This document shows, one piece after another, positions 1-9,694 of a stretch of 64,000 bases of DNA (its first letter is position 1; each line of letters begins with the position of its first letter). The position numbers were made by a program, and so were the translations under genes. Source of the DNA: SHAN690 sp038131955 (lineage in GTDB: Bacteria > Bacteroidota > Bacteroidia > Flavobacteriales_G > Salibacteraceae); the NCBI GenBank assembly GCA_038131955.1, contig JAYPQK010000012.1:145808-209807 (forward strand). Reading direction: 5' to 3'. The notes under the pieces were generated by a model. That model had not been told where the DNA came from and searched no databases. It saw nothing but the letters and a program-made list of their open reading frames with translations.

Positions 1-1
1 C

Positions 2-703
2 AAGTTCAAGCTCTCTCGCTTCAAGGCGACGAGGGTCAAGACCGTTTTGCTATCTCTCATTTCTAAGCAGAAGGAGACAGAGCAACGAGATCATTTTTGG
101 GCGCTGCGTAAACTGAATTTCACCTTGAACAACGGCGAAGTCCTTGGTGTAATCGGATCGAATGGGTCAGGGAAGTCGACCCTACTGCGGGTCATCGGGG
201 GAATATTCGTTCCTGACGAAGGCAGCATTCATGTGGAAGGACGCGCCTCGGCCTTGCTTTCATTGGGTACGGGTTTTAAGGACGATCTCAATGGAATTGA
301 AAACATCTATCTCAACGCGACCATTCTCGGATTTACTCAAAAGGAGATCGACGATGTGATTGAGCAGATTATCGAGTTCAGCGAGCTAGGACGATTCATC
401 TACGAGCCGGTGAAGAACTATTCTTCGGGAATGAAGGCACGCTTGGGTTTTGCCATCGCCGTGCACTTGAAGAGAGAAGTGATGCTCATCGACGAGATCC
501 TCGGGGTGGGTGACTTTAAGTTCCGAAAGAAGAGTACCGAAAAGATCAAGGAACTCATCAGCGATGGTCGTACGGTAATCTTAGTGAGCCATAGCATGGA
601 ATCTATCCGCAACTATTGCACGAAGTGTTTGTGGATAGAGAAAGGCGTCCAAAAGGCCTTTGGTGAGACCAACGAGGTCATCGAGAAGTACTTGGCTAGC
701 TAG
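2..703 (+). CDS. ABC transporter ATP-binding protein, polysaccharide export type (5' partial)
   Basis: This is the nucleotide-binding subunit of a Wzt/TagH-like exporter that moves undecaprenyl-linked surface polysaccharide across the inner membrane. The frame is open to the left edge of the window, so the true start lies outside; a TTG at 47 is only an internal in-frame codon. Visible motifs in order are the Walker A GSNGSGKS (coded near 155), the ABC signature YSSGMKARLGF, Walker B VMLIDEILGVGD and the switch His in VSHS. The short C-terminus after the ATPase core resembles TagH rather than the long Wzt with a sugar-binding tail. The permease gene is expected just outside the window. The gene ends in an 8-base convergent overlap with a glycosyltransferase, fitting a capsule or O-antigen locus. 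Confidence 0.93.
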   Translation, partial: KFKLSRFKATRVKTVLLSLISKQKETEQRDHFWALRKLNFTLNNGEVLGVIGSNGSGKSTLLRVIGGIFVPDEGSIHVEGRASALLSLGTGFKDDLNGIENIYLNATILGFTQKEIDDVIEQIIEFSELGRFIYEPVKNYSSGMKARLGFAIAVHLKREVMLIDEILGVGDFKFRKKSTEKIKELISDGRTVILVSHSMESIRNYCTKCLWIEKGVQKAFGETNEVIEKYLAS

Positions 704-1799
704 TCAAGGAACCATAGAATTCCAACAGCTTTTGAGAATCCGCATTCCAATTCAGGGTCTTCACTTTTTCTTTTCCTTGGCCGATCAACGTTTGGCGGAG
801 CGATTCATCGTTCAGAACCGAAACGATTGCATCACTCACTTCCTTTGGTGTATTCGGGTCTACGAACCGAGCATTCTCCACGAAATTCTCACGCCAGTAG
901 GGAATGTCTGACATGATGATTGGGAGCCCAGCCGCCATGTATTCAAAGGCTTTGTTGGGTAAGGCGATCTTGTGGTTCTCGATGTTCGGATCAAAGAGGA
1001 TCAAACCCAGTTTTCCCTTGCTTTTCATGAACGAATAGACCACCTCATTGTCAAGGAAGCCCCAATAACGACAATACTTCCATCCTGGAAGAGCCATACA
1101 TTCTTCTCGATAGGCTTCTGATTCCCAAGGACCGAAAAGGTGTAGCAGCTCTGTTCCATCGAGTTCGTTCATTGTCTGGATCATCACGTGGATGTTGCGG
1201 ATCCTCGATAGTCCTCCGGCGTACACTATGCCCGACTCAGCCGAGGTCAGTTCGGCGGGAAGCGGATTCCCTTCGAAGCGATCTAGCATCGGAAGGTTTC
1301 GTAAAACCAGTCTTCTGGAATGCGAGAAGCGTTCCACCAAAGGTTCCGCTACGGAGATGACACCATCGAGTCGAGAAGCGACCTTTTGTTCATAGGACTC
1401 GAAGAAGTAGGCCACCCATCTCCGAAACCAAGCGAATGGGATCCAGTCCTTGTCACGTATCGAAGCGGGCACGTTCTCATGTGCATCGTAGATCACGATC
1501 TTTCCCAACTTTTTCAGATTGCTTGCGGTAGGTAGGAGTTCCGGATCGTGGATCTGGTAGAGGTCGGCATCCAACGCTTTGGCTAACTCAAACGCTTCGC
1601 GGGTGAGTCGCAAGCCTCTATCCAATCGCCCCTTGGATGCACGCAGACCATGCATGTGCACCCCTTGCTCTTGTCCTTCCGGAGCCAGTGGCGCGATCAG
1701 ATGCGTCTCATGTCCGGCCTTGGCAAGGGAAACGCACTGCTTTTGGAAGATCCTAATGTCATTCCACCGATGAACCGTTGTGATGTGGCAGACCTTCAT
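696..1799 (-). CDS. Glycosyltransferase family 4 protein
   Basis: A 367-residue GT-B fold glycosyltransferase, probably adding a sugar to a growing surface polysaccharide at the cytoplasmic face of the membrane. The N-terminal Rossmann half starts MKVCHITTVHRWNDIRI and includes the acceptor-side stretch YQIHDPELLP; the C-terminal half has the nucleotide-sugar binding segment PNKAFEYMAAGLPIIMSD, the GT4 E-x7-E region. It begins with ATG and shares a 4-base ATGA overlap with the next upstream glycosyltransferase, so the two are translationally coupled. Donor and acceptor sugars cannot be read from the sequence. The family assignment is firm, the substrate unknown. Confidence 0.88.
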   Translation of the reverse strand: MKVCHITTVHRWNDIRIFQKQCVSLAKAGHETHLIAPLAPEGQEQGVHMHGLRASKGRLDRGLRLTREAFELAKALDADLYQIHDPELLPTASNLKKLGKIVIYDAHENVPASIRDKDWIPFAWFRRWVAYFFESYEQKVASRLDGVISVAEPLVERFSHSRRLVLRNLPMLDRFEGNPLPAELTSAESGIVYAGGLSRIRNIHVMIQTMNELDGTELLHLFGPWESEAYREECMALPGWKYCRYWGFLDNEVVYSFMKSKGKLGLILFDPNIENHKIALPNKAFEYMAAGLPIIMSDIPYWRENFVENARFVDPNTPKEVSDAIVSVLNDESLRQTLIGQGKEKVKTLNWNADSQKLLEFYGSLTS

Positions 1800-3022
1800 G
1801 ATCGCGAACTGGATTGAAGTTGGTCACTTAAGGCGCGAACAAACTCGTCTGAAATGGACGACCTGGAAAGAGACTCTCGAAGAGGAAGCATCTTCTCCCG
1901 CATACTTTCAATCGAATCGCCTTGAATGAATGCCTGAATGGCCTGAACGATGCCATCGATATCCGAAGGGTCGAACTGCTTTCCGATGTTGTGTTGCTCC
2001 ACAAACCGACCTCCTTCGCTGATGGGGGTTACGAGTGTCGGAATACCGCTGCCAATGAATTCCATCACCTTGCTGGGGAACGAGTTCTGACTGATCTCGC
2101 TGTTGCCTTGAAAGGAGATGCCGATCGTTGTTTTTGAGATGATCGCAGGAACGTCGCTATGGTCGATCTCGCCTTGATAGTAAAGGTTGTTCAGCCGTTC
2201 AGCTGCCGATTTGATCGTATCGATCTGGGCTCCCCAGCCGTAGACCTCGAATTGAACCTTGAGCTGCATTGCTTGGCATTTTTCAGCTACTTGGATCAAA
2301 ACCTCAGGAGCCTGAAATTTCCCCATGTTGCCATGGAAGAGTAGGGTAACAGGGTCTTTTCTTACGTCTGAAACCCACGGAATGGAAGGCGCAAAGCCAT
2401 TGCGCACAAGGGTGACCTTGTCCTGGTTCTCGGGGATGCGTTCCTTGATCTTATCAACGATGCGATCTGTTACGGTAGACACCATCATCGCGCCCCTATA
2501 GTTGGCTCGTTCGATCCTCCTGAGCATTCGTCCTATGGTAGACTGTTCGCTTGCGAGACCCTCTGAGAAATAGACATCCGGATACTCATCTCGCACGTCA
2601 AAAACGTAGTCTAACCCTCTCCATCGACACGCCATGGCGGCAGCGGAGGTCATAGTAAATGGAGGACTGGAGATAAGATACAGACGTTTTGGTCCGAATA
2701 GAACGCGAATGAAGATCTCCAGTGATGCCAGCAGTTCTTTGAATAAGCGCAAGTACACCCTATCTCGATGAGTAGAGATCGGCGAAGCCAATCGTTTTAC
2801 CTTATAACGGCCCGTATCTCCGGGTAGGCGTGAGGTTAAGACCGAGGTCTCGTACCCCGCCTTGATCAGGGCGTCAGCCAAATGGCGAATCCGAATAGCC
2901 ATGGCCTGATTGCTCGGGTAAAAGACCTGGCTCACAATTCGAATGGCGGGAAGTTGGGATGACTGCGGCATGCGCTGTTCAACAATTTCGGCTGATCCGG
3001 CAAAGTTGGTGATTTGCTTCAC
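1796..3022 (-). CDS. Glycosyltransferase family 4 protein (WbuB-like)
   Basis: A second GT-B glycosyltransferase of about 408 residues. The start of the catalytic domain, IRIVSQVFYPSNQAMAIRI, and the donor-binding segment PSKVMEFIGSGIPTLVTPIS are typical of WbuB-like GT4 enzymes of O-antigen and capsule loci. The long reading begins at a GTG at 3022; an ATG at 2971 (MPQSSQLPAI) would give 391 residues and starts nearer the conserved domain, so the start is uncertain. It overlaps the following glycosyltransferase by 4 bases and diverges from the sugar transferase gene at 3052, with the promoters of both inside a short gap. Specific sugar unknown. Confidence 0.85.
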   Translation of the reverse strand: MKQITNFAGSAEIVEQRMPQSSQLPAIRIVSQVFYPSNQAMAIRIRHLADALIKAGYETSVLTSRLPGDTGRYKVKRLASPISTHRDRVYLRLFKELLASLEIFIRVLFGPKRLYLISSPPFTMTSAAAMACRWRGLDYVFDVRDEYPDVYFSEGLASEQSTIGRMLRRIERANYRGAMMVSTVTDRIVDKIKERIPENQDKVTLVRNGFAPSIPWVSDVRKDPVTLLFHGNMGKFQAPEVLIQVAEKCQAMQLKVQFEVYGWGAQIDTIKSAAERLNNLYYQGEIDHSDVPAIISKTTIGISFQGNSEISQNSFPSKVMEFIGSGIPTLVTPISEGGRFVEQHNIGKQFDPSDIDGIVQAIQAFIQGDSIESMREKMLPLRESLSRSSISDEFVRALSDQLQSSSRS

Positions 3023-3051
3023 ATGGCTCCGCAGCGTGAACTAAAACTTAG

Positions 3052-4569
3052 TTGAACGTTAACAACCGTGTTGATCATCTTTTAGGTTCGACACCTCAGA
3101 GGCAGGTGAAAAGTCTAATTTTGAGCACCACTTCACCTACTAAGGCCTTGAGTACCGTACGGAGCAACGATATCCAATTTATTGTCAGGAAGTACATGAT
3201 GATGGCAGGCGACCTGTTCCTCATCGTGATCTCGCTATTCGTGTACATCAAGTACTTCTATGTCTACGACATTTGGCCGAGTAAGACGCTGGTGGAGAAT
3301 CCAAGTTGGATCATCCTCATCCTGGTGATCTGGTTGTTCTACGCCCAGGTTTTCAATCTATACAATGTGCTGCACGCGTCGAAACCCGGCGTGTTGCTGC
3401 GACGTACGGCCATGGTGGCTTTTCTCACGGGTATCACGTACCTCGCGTTCCCTTTCTTGAGTCCGGTCTTTCCTAAGACCCGTATGCCGGTTTACTTGTT
3501 TATCGGGCAGCTCATCTTCCTGTTGAGCCTATGGCATCGGCTATTCTCCTACATTTTTCAGCAGGAGATCCTTCAGAAACGCGTCTTGGTAGTAGGAGCG
3601 GGCTGGTCTGGAAAGGAGATCGTCAAGGTCATTCACTCTAAGAATGTCTACCATCAGACCGGTTATCAAGTCTTGGCTTTCATCGACGATGATCCTGAGA
3701 AATATAAGAAGGTCATCGAGGGCGTCAAGGTTGCCGGAAACTCAGAGGAACTATTCACCTACGCGCGGAGATTGAAGATCGATGAGATCATCTTGGCCGT
3801 GCAAACTGCACGAGACCTGAAGGGGACGCTTTACGGAGCGCTAGTGAATTGTCAGAATTTGGGCGTTCAGGCAGTTCCGGTCAATATGGTTTATGAAACG
3901 CTGACGGGTCGACTGTTGGTAAAGAAGAACGAAGAAGGGGAGTACTTATTGACCTACGATTTCTTCTCTCCACATAAGAACAGCCTTTATCTATTGCTCA
4001 ATCGAATCCTCAATATTGGATTCGGTCTCGTGGGGATGTTTGTTACGCTCTTACTCATCCCACTTGTTTGGTTGGGCAACTTGATCTTTAGTCGAGGACC
4101 ACTCTTCTTCACCCAAGAGAGGGTAGGAAGGGATGACGAGCCATTCACGATCATTAAGTTTCGAACGATGGTAGTGGATGCTGAGAAGGAAACAGGGGCT
4201 GTATTTGCTGAGAAAGACGACCCAAGGATCACTTTTCCAGGAAAGATCATGCGACGCGCGCGGATCGATGAACTTCCACAGTTTTGGAACATCTTAAAGG
4301 GGGATATGAACCTGATCGGACCACGTCCCGAGCGTCCTGAATTCATACGACAGCTCGTACGAACCATTAAGTTTTACCCCACACGACACGTGGTAGAGCC
4401 TGGGATCACAGGCTGGGCACAGGTCAATTATAAGTACGGGGCAAATCAGCTCGACTCATTGACGAAGTTGCAGTATGATTTGTACTACATCAAGAATCGT
4501 TCGTTCTTCTTGGATCTGAAGATCCTTAGAATGACGATAGGCGTGATGCTGAAGCTAAAAGGAAACTAA
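3052..4569 (+). CDS. Polyprenyl-phosphate sugar-1-phosphate transferase (WcaJ/WbaP-type initiating transferase)
   Basis: This membrane enzyme loads the first sugar phosphate from a UDP-sugar onto undecaprenyl phosphate, starting polysaccharide repeat synthesis. The N-terminal half has four to five membrane segments, then a Rossmann-like CoA-binding-type domain (VLVVGAGWSGKEIVKVI). The C-terminal bacterial sugar transferase domain follows: FTQERVGRDDEPFTIIKFRTM, then RRARIDELPQFWNILKGDM, NLIGPRPERPEF and VEPGITGWAQVNYKYGAN. The start used is TTG; the membrane domain only begins near an ATG at 3196, so the true start may be later. It is followed 17 bases on by wecB in the same direction and likely shares its transcript. 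Confidence 0.9.
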   Translation: MNVNNRVDHLLGSTPQRQVKSLILSTTSPTKALSTVRSNDIQFIVRKYMMMAGDLFLIVISLFVYIKYFYVYDIWPSKTLVENPSWIILILVIWLFYAQVFNLYNVLHASKPGVLLRRTAMVAFLTGITYLAFPFLSPVFPKTRMPVYLFIGQLIFLLSLWHRLFSYIFQQEILQKRVLVVGAGWSGKEIVKVIHSKNVYHQTGYQVLAFIDDDPEKYKKVIEGVKVAGNSEELFTYARRLKIDEIILAVQTARDLKGTLYGALVNCQNLGVQAVPVNMVYETLTGRLLVKKNEEGEYLLTYDFFSPHKNSLYLLLNRILNIGFGLVGMFVTLLLIPLVWLGNLIFSRGPLFFTQERVGRDDEPFTIIKFRTMVVDAEKETGAVFAEKDDPRITFPGKIMRRARIDELPQFWNILKGDMNLIGPRPERPEFIRQLVRTIKFYPTRHVVEPGITGWAQVNYKYGANQLDSLTKLQYDLYYIKNRSFFLDLKILRMTIGVMLKLKGN

Positions 4570-4586
4570 AAGACTGCTGAAGAAGG

Positions 4587-5663
4587 ATGAAAGTATTGAC
4601 CATAGTTGGAGCTAGACCTCAATTCATCAAAGCTGCTGCGCTGAGTCGGGAATTGAACAACCGCAGTGGGATCGAAGAGGTGATCGTGCATACCGGTCAA
4701 CACTTCGACGCGAATATGAGTGATGTCTTTTTTGAGGAGATGAATATTCCCAAGCCAAAGCACAATTTGAATGTTCACTCCCTAGGTCATGGCACCATGA
4801 CTGGACGCATGCTCGAGGGAATCGAAACGCTGATCAAACAAGAGTCGCCCAATCTGCTCCTGGTCTATGGAGACACCAACAGCACCATCGCGGGTGCCTT
4901 AGCTGCCAAGAAGTTGCACGTTCCCGTTGGACACGTAGAAGCAGGGTTGAGGAGCTTCAATATGCGCATGCCGGAGGAAGTGAATCGTATCCTGACGGAT
5001 CGAATCAGCGACCATTTGTTCTGTCCGACGTCGACCGCAGTGGAGAACTTACAGCGTGAAGGTTTTGATCATTTTCAGTGTCAGATCCACCAGTCGGGTG
5101 ATGTGATGCAAGATGCGGCGATGTACTACGCACAGTTTTCAGCCGATAGAAGTGAGGTAATGGAGAAGCATGGTCTAGATAAAGGCTTTGTGCTGGCTAC
5201 GATCCATCGTGCAGAGAATACCGACGATCCCGATCGAATGCGTGGGATCATTCGAGCGTTGAACGAGGTGAATCAGGACCGGAAGGTTGTGTGTCCACTT
5301 CATCCAAGGACCAAGAAACTGCTTGAAAACAGCGATCTTAAGCCGGAGTTCTTGATCATTGATCCAGTAGGATATTTTGACATGGTAGAGCTGCTGAAAG
5401 CTGCCTCCATGGTGATGACCGATAGCGGTGGACTGCAGAAAGAAGCGTATTTCTTTGAAAATCCATGCATCACGATGCGCGACGAGACCGAGTGGGTGGA
5501 ATTGGTGTCGCACGGCTACAATGTCACCGTTGGTGCTGACCCAGCTCGTATTCTTGAGGCTTACGCCACCATGAAGAATGCTGAAATGGACTTCTCGACT
5601 GAACTGTACGGTGGAGGAAAGGCAGCGGTGGCGATCGCCGACGTCTTAGAAAACATCACGTGA
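4587..5663 (+). CDS. wecB: UDP-N-acetylglucosamine 2-epimerase (non-hydrolysing)
   Basis: It interconverts UDP-GlcNAc and UDP-ManNAc, the precursor of ManNAc or ManNAcA residues in surface polysaccharides, in the cytoplasm. The 358-residue length and the motifs are typical: VGARPQFIKAAALS at the N-terminus, VYGDTNSTIAGALAAKK, GHVEAGLRSF, RMPEEVNRILTD, ATIHRAENTD and SDSGGLQKEAYFF. The ATG at 4587 is preceded by a purine-rich GAAGAAGG. The following ligase gene begins in its stop codon (GTGA, 4-base overlap), so the genes form one operon with the upstream sugar transferase. Confidence 0.96.
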   Translation: MKVLTIVGARPQFIKAAALSRELNNRSGIEEVIVHTGQHFDANMSDVFFEEMNIPKPKHNLNVHSLGHGTMTGRMLEGIETLIKQESPNLLLVYGDTNSTIAGALAAKKLHVPVGHVEAGLRSFNMRMPEEVNRILTDRISDHLFCPTSTAVENLQREGFDHFQCQIHQSGDVMQDAAMYYAQFSADRSEVMEKHGLDKGFVLATIHRAENTDDPDRMRGIIRALNEVNQDRKVVCPLHPRTKKLLENSDLKPEFLIIDPVGYFDMVELLKAASMVMTDSGGLQKEAYFFENPCITMRDETEWVELVSHGYNVTVGADPARILEAYATMKNAEMDFSTELYGGGKAAVAIADVLENIT

Positions 5664-6910
5664 GTCACTTCGATCGACATAGGGTCTTTTTGTATCAGAA
5701 CTACCTGCTCTATGCGATCGCTTTCTTGATTCCTCTTTTTCCCAAGCTCGTACCCATCTGCATCGTTCTCTTTGGCGCGCTGAGTGTCTTTGCCATCGTG
5801 AAGGGCTATAGTCGCGCTGAGATGAGCGAGGTTTCGATCTTGTTGCTGATCTTCTTTGGACTCCACTTGCTCGGAATCTTGAATACGGAGAATCAGGCCA
5901 GAGGATGGTTTTCAATTGAGGTCAAACTCAGCTTAATGGCGTTTCCATTGGCCTTTGTTGGCTTTCGTTTCGTGAATACCACCAACTTCAATCGCACGTT
6001 GAGGATGTTCTTGTATGGCACCATTGCGGCTTCCCTGGTGTGTCTGGCGCAGAGTTCCTACAAGGTGTTTTGGCTAGGGGAGAAGTACTATCACTTCATC
6101 ACCACGCGCTTTTCGGTTACGGTACACCCAAGCTACTTTGCCCTTTATCTCATTTTCGCCATGCTCATTTTGGTCTATCTTGAATGGCCGGTGGTCAAGA
6201 AGAGCGGAGTTAAGACCTTGTCCAACTTGGGCATCATGGTCCTGCTGTCGGTCGCCTTGGTATTGACAGGTTCCAAAACGGGCTTCATCATGTGGTCGCT
6301 GATCGCCTTGGGAACGACAGGAGTCTTCGTGCGGGAAATGCGAATGAAGTGGATTCCCATCCTTGGACTTGCAGGGTTGATGAGCATCATGGGCGTGATC
6401 TTTCAATCGGCTCCGTTGCTACAGAGTCGGATAACTAATTTGCTTAAGGTTGCGCAGAGCGATGAAGTCAATCCCAAATCGAAGGAGAGTACCGCAGTTC
6501 GCCACTTGGTTTATAGTTCCTCTTTTGAGGTGATCAAATCTCAACCTTGGTATGGTCACGGAACGGGTGATGCGCAGGATGTTTTAGATGCCGTTTACAA
6601 GGAGAAGGGGTATCAGACTGCAGCCGAGAAGCACTTGAATGCCCATAACCTTTTTCTTCAGTCGTGGATCACCTTGGGCATTCCTGGCCTGGTATTGATC
6701 CTAGGTGTGTTTTTGGTCATGATCGTCCAGGCGATCCGTAATCGCGATCCATTACTCACCGCCTTCACCACGATATTTTTCATCATCTCAATGACCGAGA
6801 GCACCTTCAATATGCAAGCGGGAGTGGTCTTCTTTTGCTTCTTTACCGTGCTACTGGCGCGTCGATCTGGGGCGAAGACCTTCGGTGGTGCTGAACCTCA
6901 AATCGAGTAA
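5660..6910 (+). CDS. O-antigen ligase / Wzy-like membrane protein
   Basis: A polytopic inner-membrane protein of 416 residues with roughly ten hydrophobic segments and the O-antigen ligase (Wzy_C) region around HPSYFALYL and GHGTGDAQDVLD, with a periplasmic His in HLNAHNLFLQSWITLGIPG. Members join polymerised O-antigen to lipid A core or polymerise repeat units; which one cannot be decided here. It starts with GTG inside the wecB stop codon, so its translation is coupled to wecB. Its C-terminal end overlaps no other likely gene once the symporter start at 6951 is accepted. Confidence 0.85.
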   Translation: MSHFDRHRVFLYQNYLLYAIAFLIPLFPKLVPICIVLFGALSVFAIVKGYSRAEMSEVSILLLIFFGLHLLGILNTENQARGWFSIEVKLSLMAFPLAFVGFRFVNTTNFNRTLRMFLYGTIAASLVCLAQSSYKVFWLGEKYYHFITTRFSVTVHPSYFALYLIFAMLILVYLEWPVVKKSGVKTLSNLGIMVLLSVALVLTGSKTGFIMWSLIALGTTGVFVREMRMKWIPILGLAGLMSIMGVIFQSAPLLQSRITNLLKVAQSDEVNPKSKESTAVRHLVYSSSFEVIKSQPWYGHGTGDAQDVLDAVYKEKGYQTAAEKHLNAHNLFLQSWITLGIPGLVLILGVFLVMIVQAIRNRDPLLTAFTTIFFIISMTESTFNMQAGVVFFCFFTVLLARRSGAKTFGGAEPQIE

Positions 6911-6950
6911 TGACAGGCACATCTTTGGTCGATTTTCATTACTTCGCGTC

Positions 6951-8390
6951 ATGCTGAAACGAATGCCTCTGCACTGGCAAGTGATCATTGCCTTGATCTT
7001 GGGAACCTTCTACGCCTTGCTCTCCGTGAACATGGGCTGGAATGATTTTACCCTCGACTACATCGATCCCTTTGGAAAGATCTTCATCAATGTGCTCAAG
7101 TTGATCGCCGTACCACTGGTATTATTCAGCATCATTTCCGGAGTTACGGCCTTAGGTGATGTCACTAAGTTGGGTAAGATCGGTTTGAAGACACTCGGAC
7201 TGTATGTGGGAACGACCATGATCGCGGTGACCATTGGATTGATCGCGGTGAATGCCTTGCAGCCCGGTACAAAGGTGTCCGATGATCTACTCATTGATAA
7301 CCGAATTTCCTATGAGCTATGGCGTGCTGAGAGCGGAGTGCAGACATTGGATACGCTTTGCTATAGCTGTCGCGATGCTTATCAGGATAGGGTGGATTTT
7401 GTGAAGAGTAGGGAATCAGAAAGTGATTACTCATCGAATGACTGGGTTAGCGACAAACTCAACAAAGCCAAGCAGACCAAGGAGTCGCGCCCCTTACAGC
7501 CATTGGTGGATGTGGTGCCGAGTAACATCATCAAGGCACTTTTCGATATGGAGATGCTGCAGGTCATTTTCTTCGCCATCTTCTTCGGCTTGGTGCTCGT
7601 CATGCTGCCGAAAGAAAAGTCGAAGCCCGTCATCGACTTCGTAGACGGTGTGAATGAGGTCTTCATCAAGATGGTAGATGTGGTGATGAAAGCTATGCCA
7701 TTCTTCGTTTTGTGCCTGTTGGCAGGAGCGGTGGTCAATGCCGCAGGAGATGATCCGGGTAAGCTGGCCGAACTCTTATCCTATTTGCTTTGGTACTCAA
7801 TTGCGGTGATCCTCGGCTTAGCCTTTATGATCTTCATTTTCTATCCGAGCTTGACTAGTTTGGTGGTCAAAAAGATCAGCTATGGTTTCTTCATGCGCGG
7901 TATTTCTAAGGCTCAATTGACGGCATTCAGCACCTCGTCTTCAGTCGCGACCCTTCCAGTAACCTTAAATGCAGTTGAGAATAACATCGGTGTATCTAAA
8001 CGGACTACAAGTTTTGTCCTACCCATCGGTGCCACCGTAAATATGGATGGGACGAGTCTCTATCAGGCCGTTGCTGTCGTGTCCTTGGCGCAGTTTCACA
8101 TGGTTGATTTATCATTAGCTCAGCAAATGACGATCGTCCTCACCGCAACGCTGGCTTCGATCGGGGCCGCCGCAGTGCCGAGCGCTGGACTGGTACTCAT
8201 GATCATCGTGCTCGAATCCGTCGGACTAAACCCTGCTTGGATCGCCTTGATCTTTCCAGTGGATCGCATCCTGGATATGTGTCGCACGGTCGTAAACGTA
8301 ACTGGAGATGCCTCTGTGTCTACGATTGTTGCCCAGTCAGAGGGCGAATTGAACATACCCGTCGAAGGAGGGGATTCTAAAGGCGAATAG
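6951..8390 (+). CDS. Dicarboxylate/amino acid:cation symporter (DAACS, SLC1 family)
   Basis: An inner-membrane symporter that imports glutamate, aspartate or C4-dicarboxylates with sodium or protons. The substrate and ion site is clear: the serine-rich hairpin AFSTSSSVATLPVT followed by the NMDGT motif in PIGATVNMDGTSLYQ. Between the third and fourth membrane segments it has an extra loop of about 75 polar residues including CYSC, often seen in Bacteroidota members. The ATG at 6951 (MLKRMPLHWQV) was chosen: an open frame runs back to a GTG at 6885 inside the ligase gene, but those 22 residues are hydrophilic and unlike the family. Substrate not determinable. Confidence 0.92.
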   Translation: MLKRMPLHWQVIIALILGTFYALLSVNMGWNDFTLDYIDPFGKIFINVLKLIAVPLVLFSIISGVTALGDVTKLGKIGLKTLGLYVGTTMIAVTIGLIAVNALQPGTKVSDDLLIDNRISYELWRAESGVQTLDTLCYSCRDAYQDRVDFVKSRESESDYSSNDWVSDKLNKAKQTKESRPLQPLVDVVPSNIIKALFDMEMLQVIFFAIFFGLVLVMLPKEKSKPVIDFVDGVNEVFIKMVDVVMKAMPFFVLCLLAGAVVNAAGDDPGKLAELLSYLLWYSIAVILGLAFMIFIFYPSLTSLVVKKISYGFFMRGISKAQLTAFSTSSSVATLPVTLNAVENNIGVSKRTTSFVLPIGATVNMDGTSLYQAVAVVSLAQFHMVDLSLAQQMTIVLTATLASIGAAAVPSAGLVLMIIVLESVGLNPAWIALIFPVDRILDMCRTVVNVTGDASVSTIVAQSEGELNIPVEGGDSKGE

Positions 8391-8446
8391 TCCGAACAAA
8401 ACGACACCTTTGCGGTCGTTTAGTGTAGATACATCTATCGACCCGA

Positions 8447-9646
8447 ATGAAGTCCGAACGTATCATCCTATACTTGCTGGCTGCCTCGCAGTTCACCCAC
8501 ATCATGGACTTCATGATCATCATGCCGTTGGGGGAGATGCTGATGGAGGAGTTGAGCATCAATTCTCAGCAGTTCTCATTTCTCGTGGCGAGCTACACCA
8601 TGACGGCTGGGGTTACGGGATTAATCAGTGCCTTCTTTGTCGATAGCTTTGACAGGAAACACTACTTCCTTTTCGCCTATATCGGTTTTGCTTTGGGTAC
8701 GCTCATGTGTGGATGGGTGGATAGCTACGCGGGGCTCATCAGTGCACGCATCTTGACAGGTGCCTTTGGCGGGGTTATCAGTTCCACGGTGATCGCCATT
8801 GTGAGCGATGCTATCGCATCGGAAAGAAGGGCGTGGGGACTGGGAATCGTCATGAGCGCTTTCTCGCTGGCTTCAGCCTTGGGACTGCCGGTCGGATTGT
8901 ACTTTGCGTTCAACTATGGTTGGAACTGGCCTTTTCTCGCCTTGGGAGCCGTGAGTGTGTTGAATGCCATCGCGGTTTATTTCACCCTTCCACCGACTCG
9001 GTCTCATTTGGATGCTCCCGGTCCTAAGGTCAACTCGTGGCAGTTCATCAAGCGTATCCCTCAACACAAGAACCAATGGATGGCCTTGACCTATACCATG
9101 TTGCTCATGTTCGGTCATTTTGCCGTGATCCCCTTTATCACGCCATATCTCGTGGAGAATGTAGGCTTCGAACGACAGGAGATCACGCTTGTATATTTCA
9201 TCGGTGGAATCGCTACCATCATCAGCAATCCTAGGGTCGGAAGATGGGCAGACCGCACGGGACGACATCGGGTATTCAAGATCATGGCCTTTCTTTCTTT
9301 GATCCCGATCATTGCTCTGACAAACCTGCCTGAAGTTCCGCTTTGGGTTGCTTTGACGGTTACAGGGCTATTCTTCGTCTTGGCTGGGGGTAGAATGGTG
9401 CCTTCGACAGCGATCGTCACCTCCGTGATCAAACCTCAGAACCGGGGTGGCTTCATGAGTCTCAATTCTTCGGTGCAAAACATGACCGCGGGCATAGCTA
9501 GTGTCGTTGCAGGAATACTTGTGGTCATTCCCGAAGGCGGTCATCATGTAGAAGGATTCTGGAAGGTGGGCGTGCTCGGCGTGATCTTCACTCTGTTGGC
9601 CATACGGATCATGGAGATCATCCGTAGAATGAGTGAGGATATTTAA
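8447..9646 (+). CDS. MFS transporter, DHA1-like
   Basis: A 399-residue, 12-helix major facilitator, probably a drug or sugar efflux protein. The first helix carries HIMDFMIIMPLG, a signature of DHA1-type exporters, and the helix 2-3 loop has DSFDRKHYFL, a variant of the GRxxDRxGRR motif. A second copy lies in the other half as GRWADRTGRHRVF. The ATG at 8447 lies 56 bases after the symporter gene. The gap holds CACCTTTG (8405-8412), one base off the Bacteroidota -7 box, so it may have its own promoter. Substrate unknown. Confidence 0.9.
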   Translation: MKSERIILYLLAASQFTHIMDFMIIMPLGEMLMEELSINSQQFSFLVASYTMTAGVTGLISAFFVDSFDRKHYFLFAYIGFALGTLMCGWVDSYAGLISARILTGAFGGVISSTVIAIVSDAIASERRAWGLGIVMSAFSLASALGLPVGLYFAFNYGWNWPFLALGAVSVLNAIAVYFTLPPTRSHLDAPGPKVNSWQFIKRIPQHKNQWMALTYTMLLMFGHFAVIPFITPYLVENVGFERQEITLVYFIGGIATIISNPRVGRWADRTGRHRVFKIMAFLSLIPIIALTNLPEVPLWVALTVTGLFFVLAGGRMVPSTAIVTSVIKPQNRGGFMSLNSSVQNMTAGIASVVAGILVVIPEGGHHVEGFWKVGVLGVIFTLLAIRIMEIIRRMSEDI

Positions 9647-9694
9647 TGACGGGAAGTAGTTCTTGCTCCGTGTTTACGTGCCTTTCATGCAAAT

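Noticed and set aside
3987..4367. Antisense open frame of 126 codons inside the sugar transferase gene
   Set aside because: It has no family features, and the sense frame holds all catalytic motifs; typical shadow of a biased coding strand.
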